64,000 nt of DNA, from positions 62,001-126,000 of the forward strand of contig CAKPHG010000004.1 in assembly GCA_934157035.1 (NCBI GenBank). Reading direction: 5' to 3'. Made by a program: the position numbers and the translations under genes. The notes beneath the pieces were generated by a model. That model searched no databases. It worked only from the letters and a program-made list of their open reading frames with translations, and was not told the DNA's origin. Numbering within the stretch: the first letter of the stretch is position 1; each line of letters opens with the position of its first letter. The stretch comes from an uncultured Clostridia bacterium. Lineage in GTDB: Bacteria > Bacillota > Clostridia > TANB77 > CAG-508. Positions 63,952 to 64,000 of this stretch are shown here, piece by piece.

Positions 63952-64000
63952 ATAAGTATATCTCCTTTTATTTATTATGCTTTATATTATATTCTATTTT

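Overview
The window is very AT-rich DNA, with genes densely packed and mostly on the minus strand. It reads as chromosome of a spore-forming, anaerobic, low-GC Firmicute of class Clostridia. Support comes from the spore germination protease gpr, a T-box leader over ileS, a yybP-ykoY (manganese) riboswitch, strong AGGAGG ribosome sites, a thioredoxin reductase of the ferredoxin-dependent clostridial type, and Gly/Leu tRNAs behind consensus sigma-A promoters. The species cannot be named from sequence alone. No CRISPR array, rRNA, insertion sequence or prophage was seen.

Layout. 1-4.1 kb: ileS behind a small DUF1653 gene and a T-box leader. 4.1-6.6 kb: envelope genes (TPM-domain protein, LemA, SH3-CAP secreted protein). 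6.7-13.3 kb: two tandem single-chain ABC transporters of the ATPase-FtsX type, a GIY-YIG protein and a LiaF-like/DUF4097 pair, which together look like a cell-envelope stress module. 13.4-16.3 kb: a ZIP metal transporter, a truncated response regulator joined to a surface-protein fragment, then two plus-strand genes and a small unknown gene. 16.4-24.9 kb: an rRNA m5C methyltransferase, then a long operon (HAD, deoxyribonucleotidase, MFS, MccF-like S66 peptidase, GNAT, PHP phosphatase, MFS) and a chimeric MFS gene. 25-29.3 kb: a heterodimeric ABC exporter. 29.5-36.3 kb: a ComEC-like hydrolase with DUF3006, a cell-wall hydrolase-like protein, a KH protein, and a P-type ATPase under the manganese riboswitch. 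36.4-48.7 kb: a tRNA, two copies of a nucleotidase/nucleoside-hydrolase module (one split at a slippery A-tract, one fused and in operon with a histidine phosphatase and an HD hydrolase), a 2H phosphoesterase, a broken MFS gene, a MATE exporter, a PrsW-like protease and MscS. 48.8-51.3 kb: tRNA-Gly, thioredoxin, thioredoxin reductase and a polysaccharide deacetylase. 51.4-54 kb: tRNA-Leu and an accessory stretch of orphan genes of unlike composition, with a candidate small RNA. 54-64 kb: core metabolism and envelope (pgi, TraX-like, gpr, holA, glycogen debranching enzyme, yvcK, a frameshifted murB, a TM2 protein).

Three themes cross the window. First, a dispersed family of short palindromic elements carrying GGGAC motifs sits at gene ends, and in three places supplies the stop codon. 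Second, a nucleotidase family has expanded (three genes plus a fossil captured as the N-terminus of an MFS transporter), always near transporters and nucleotide-directed hydrolases. Third, there are several broken or rearranged genes (response regulator, MFS, murB, split nucleoside hydrolase). Some may be real decay and some sequencing error; the murB lesion in particular suggests a check of the assembly.
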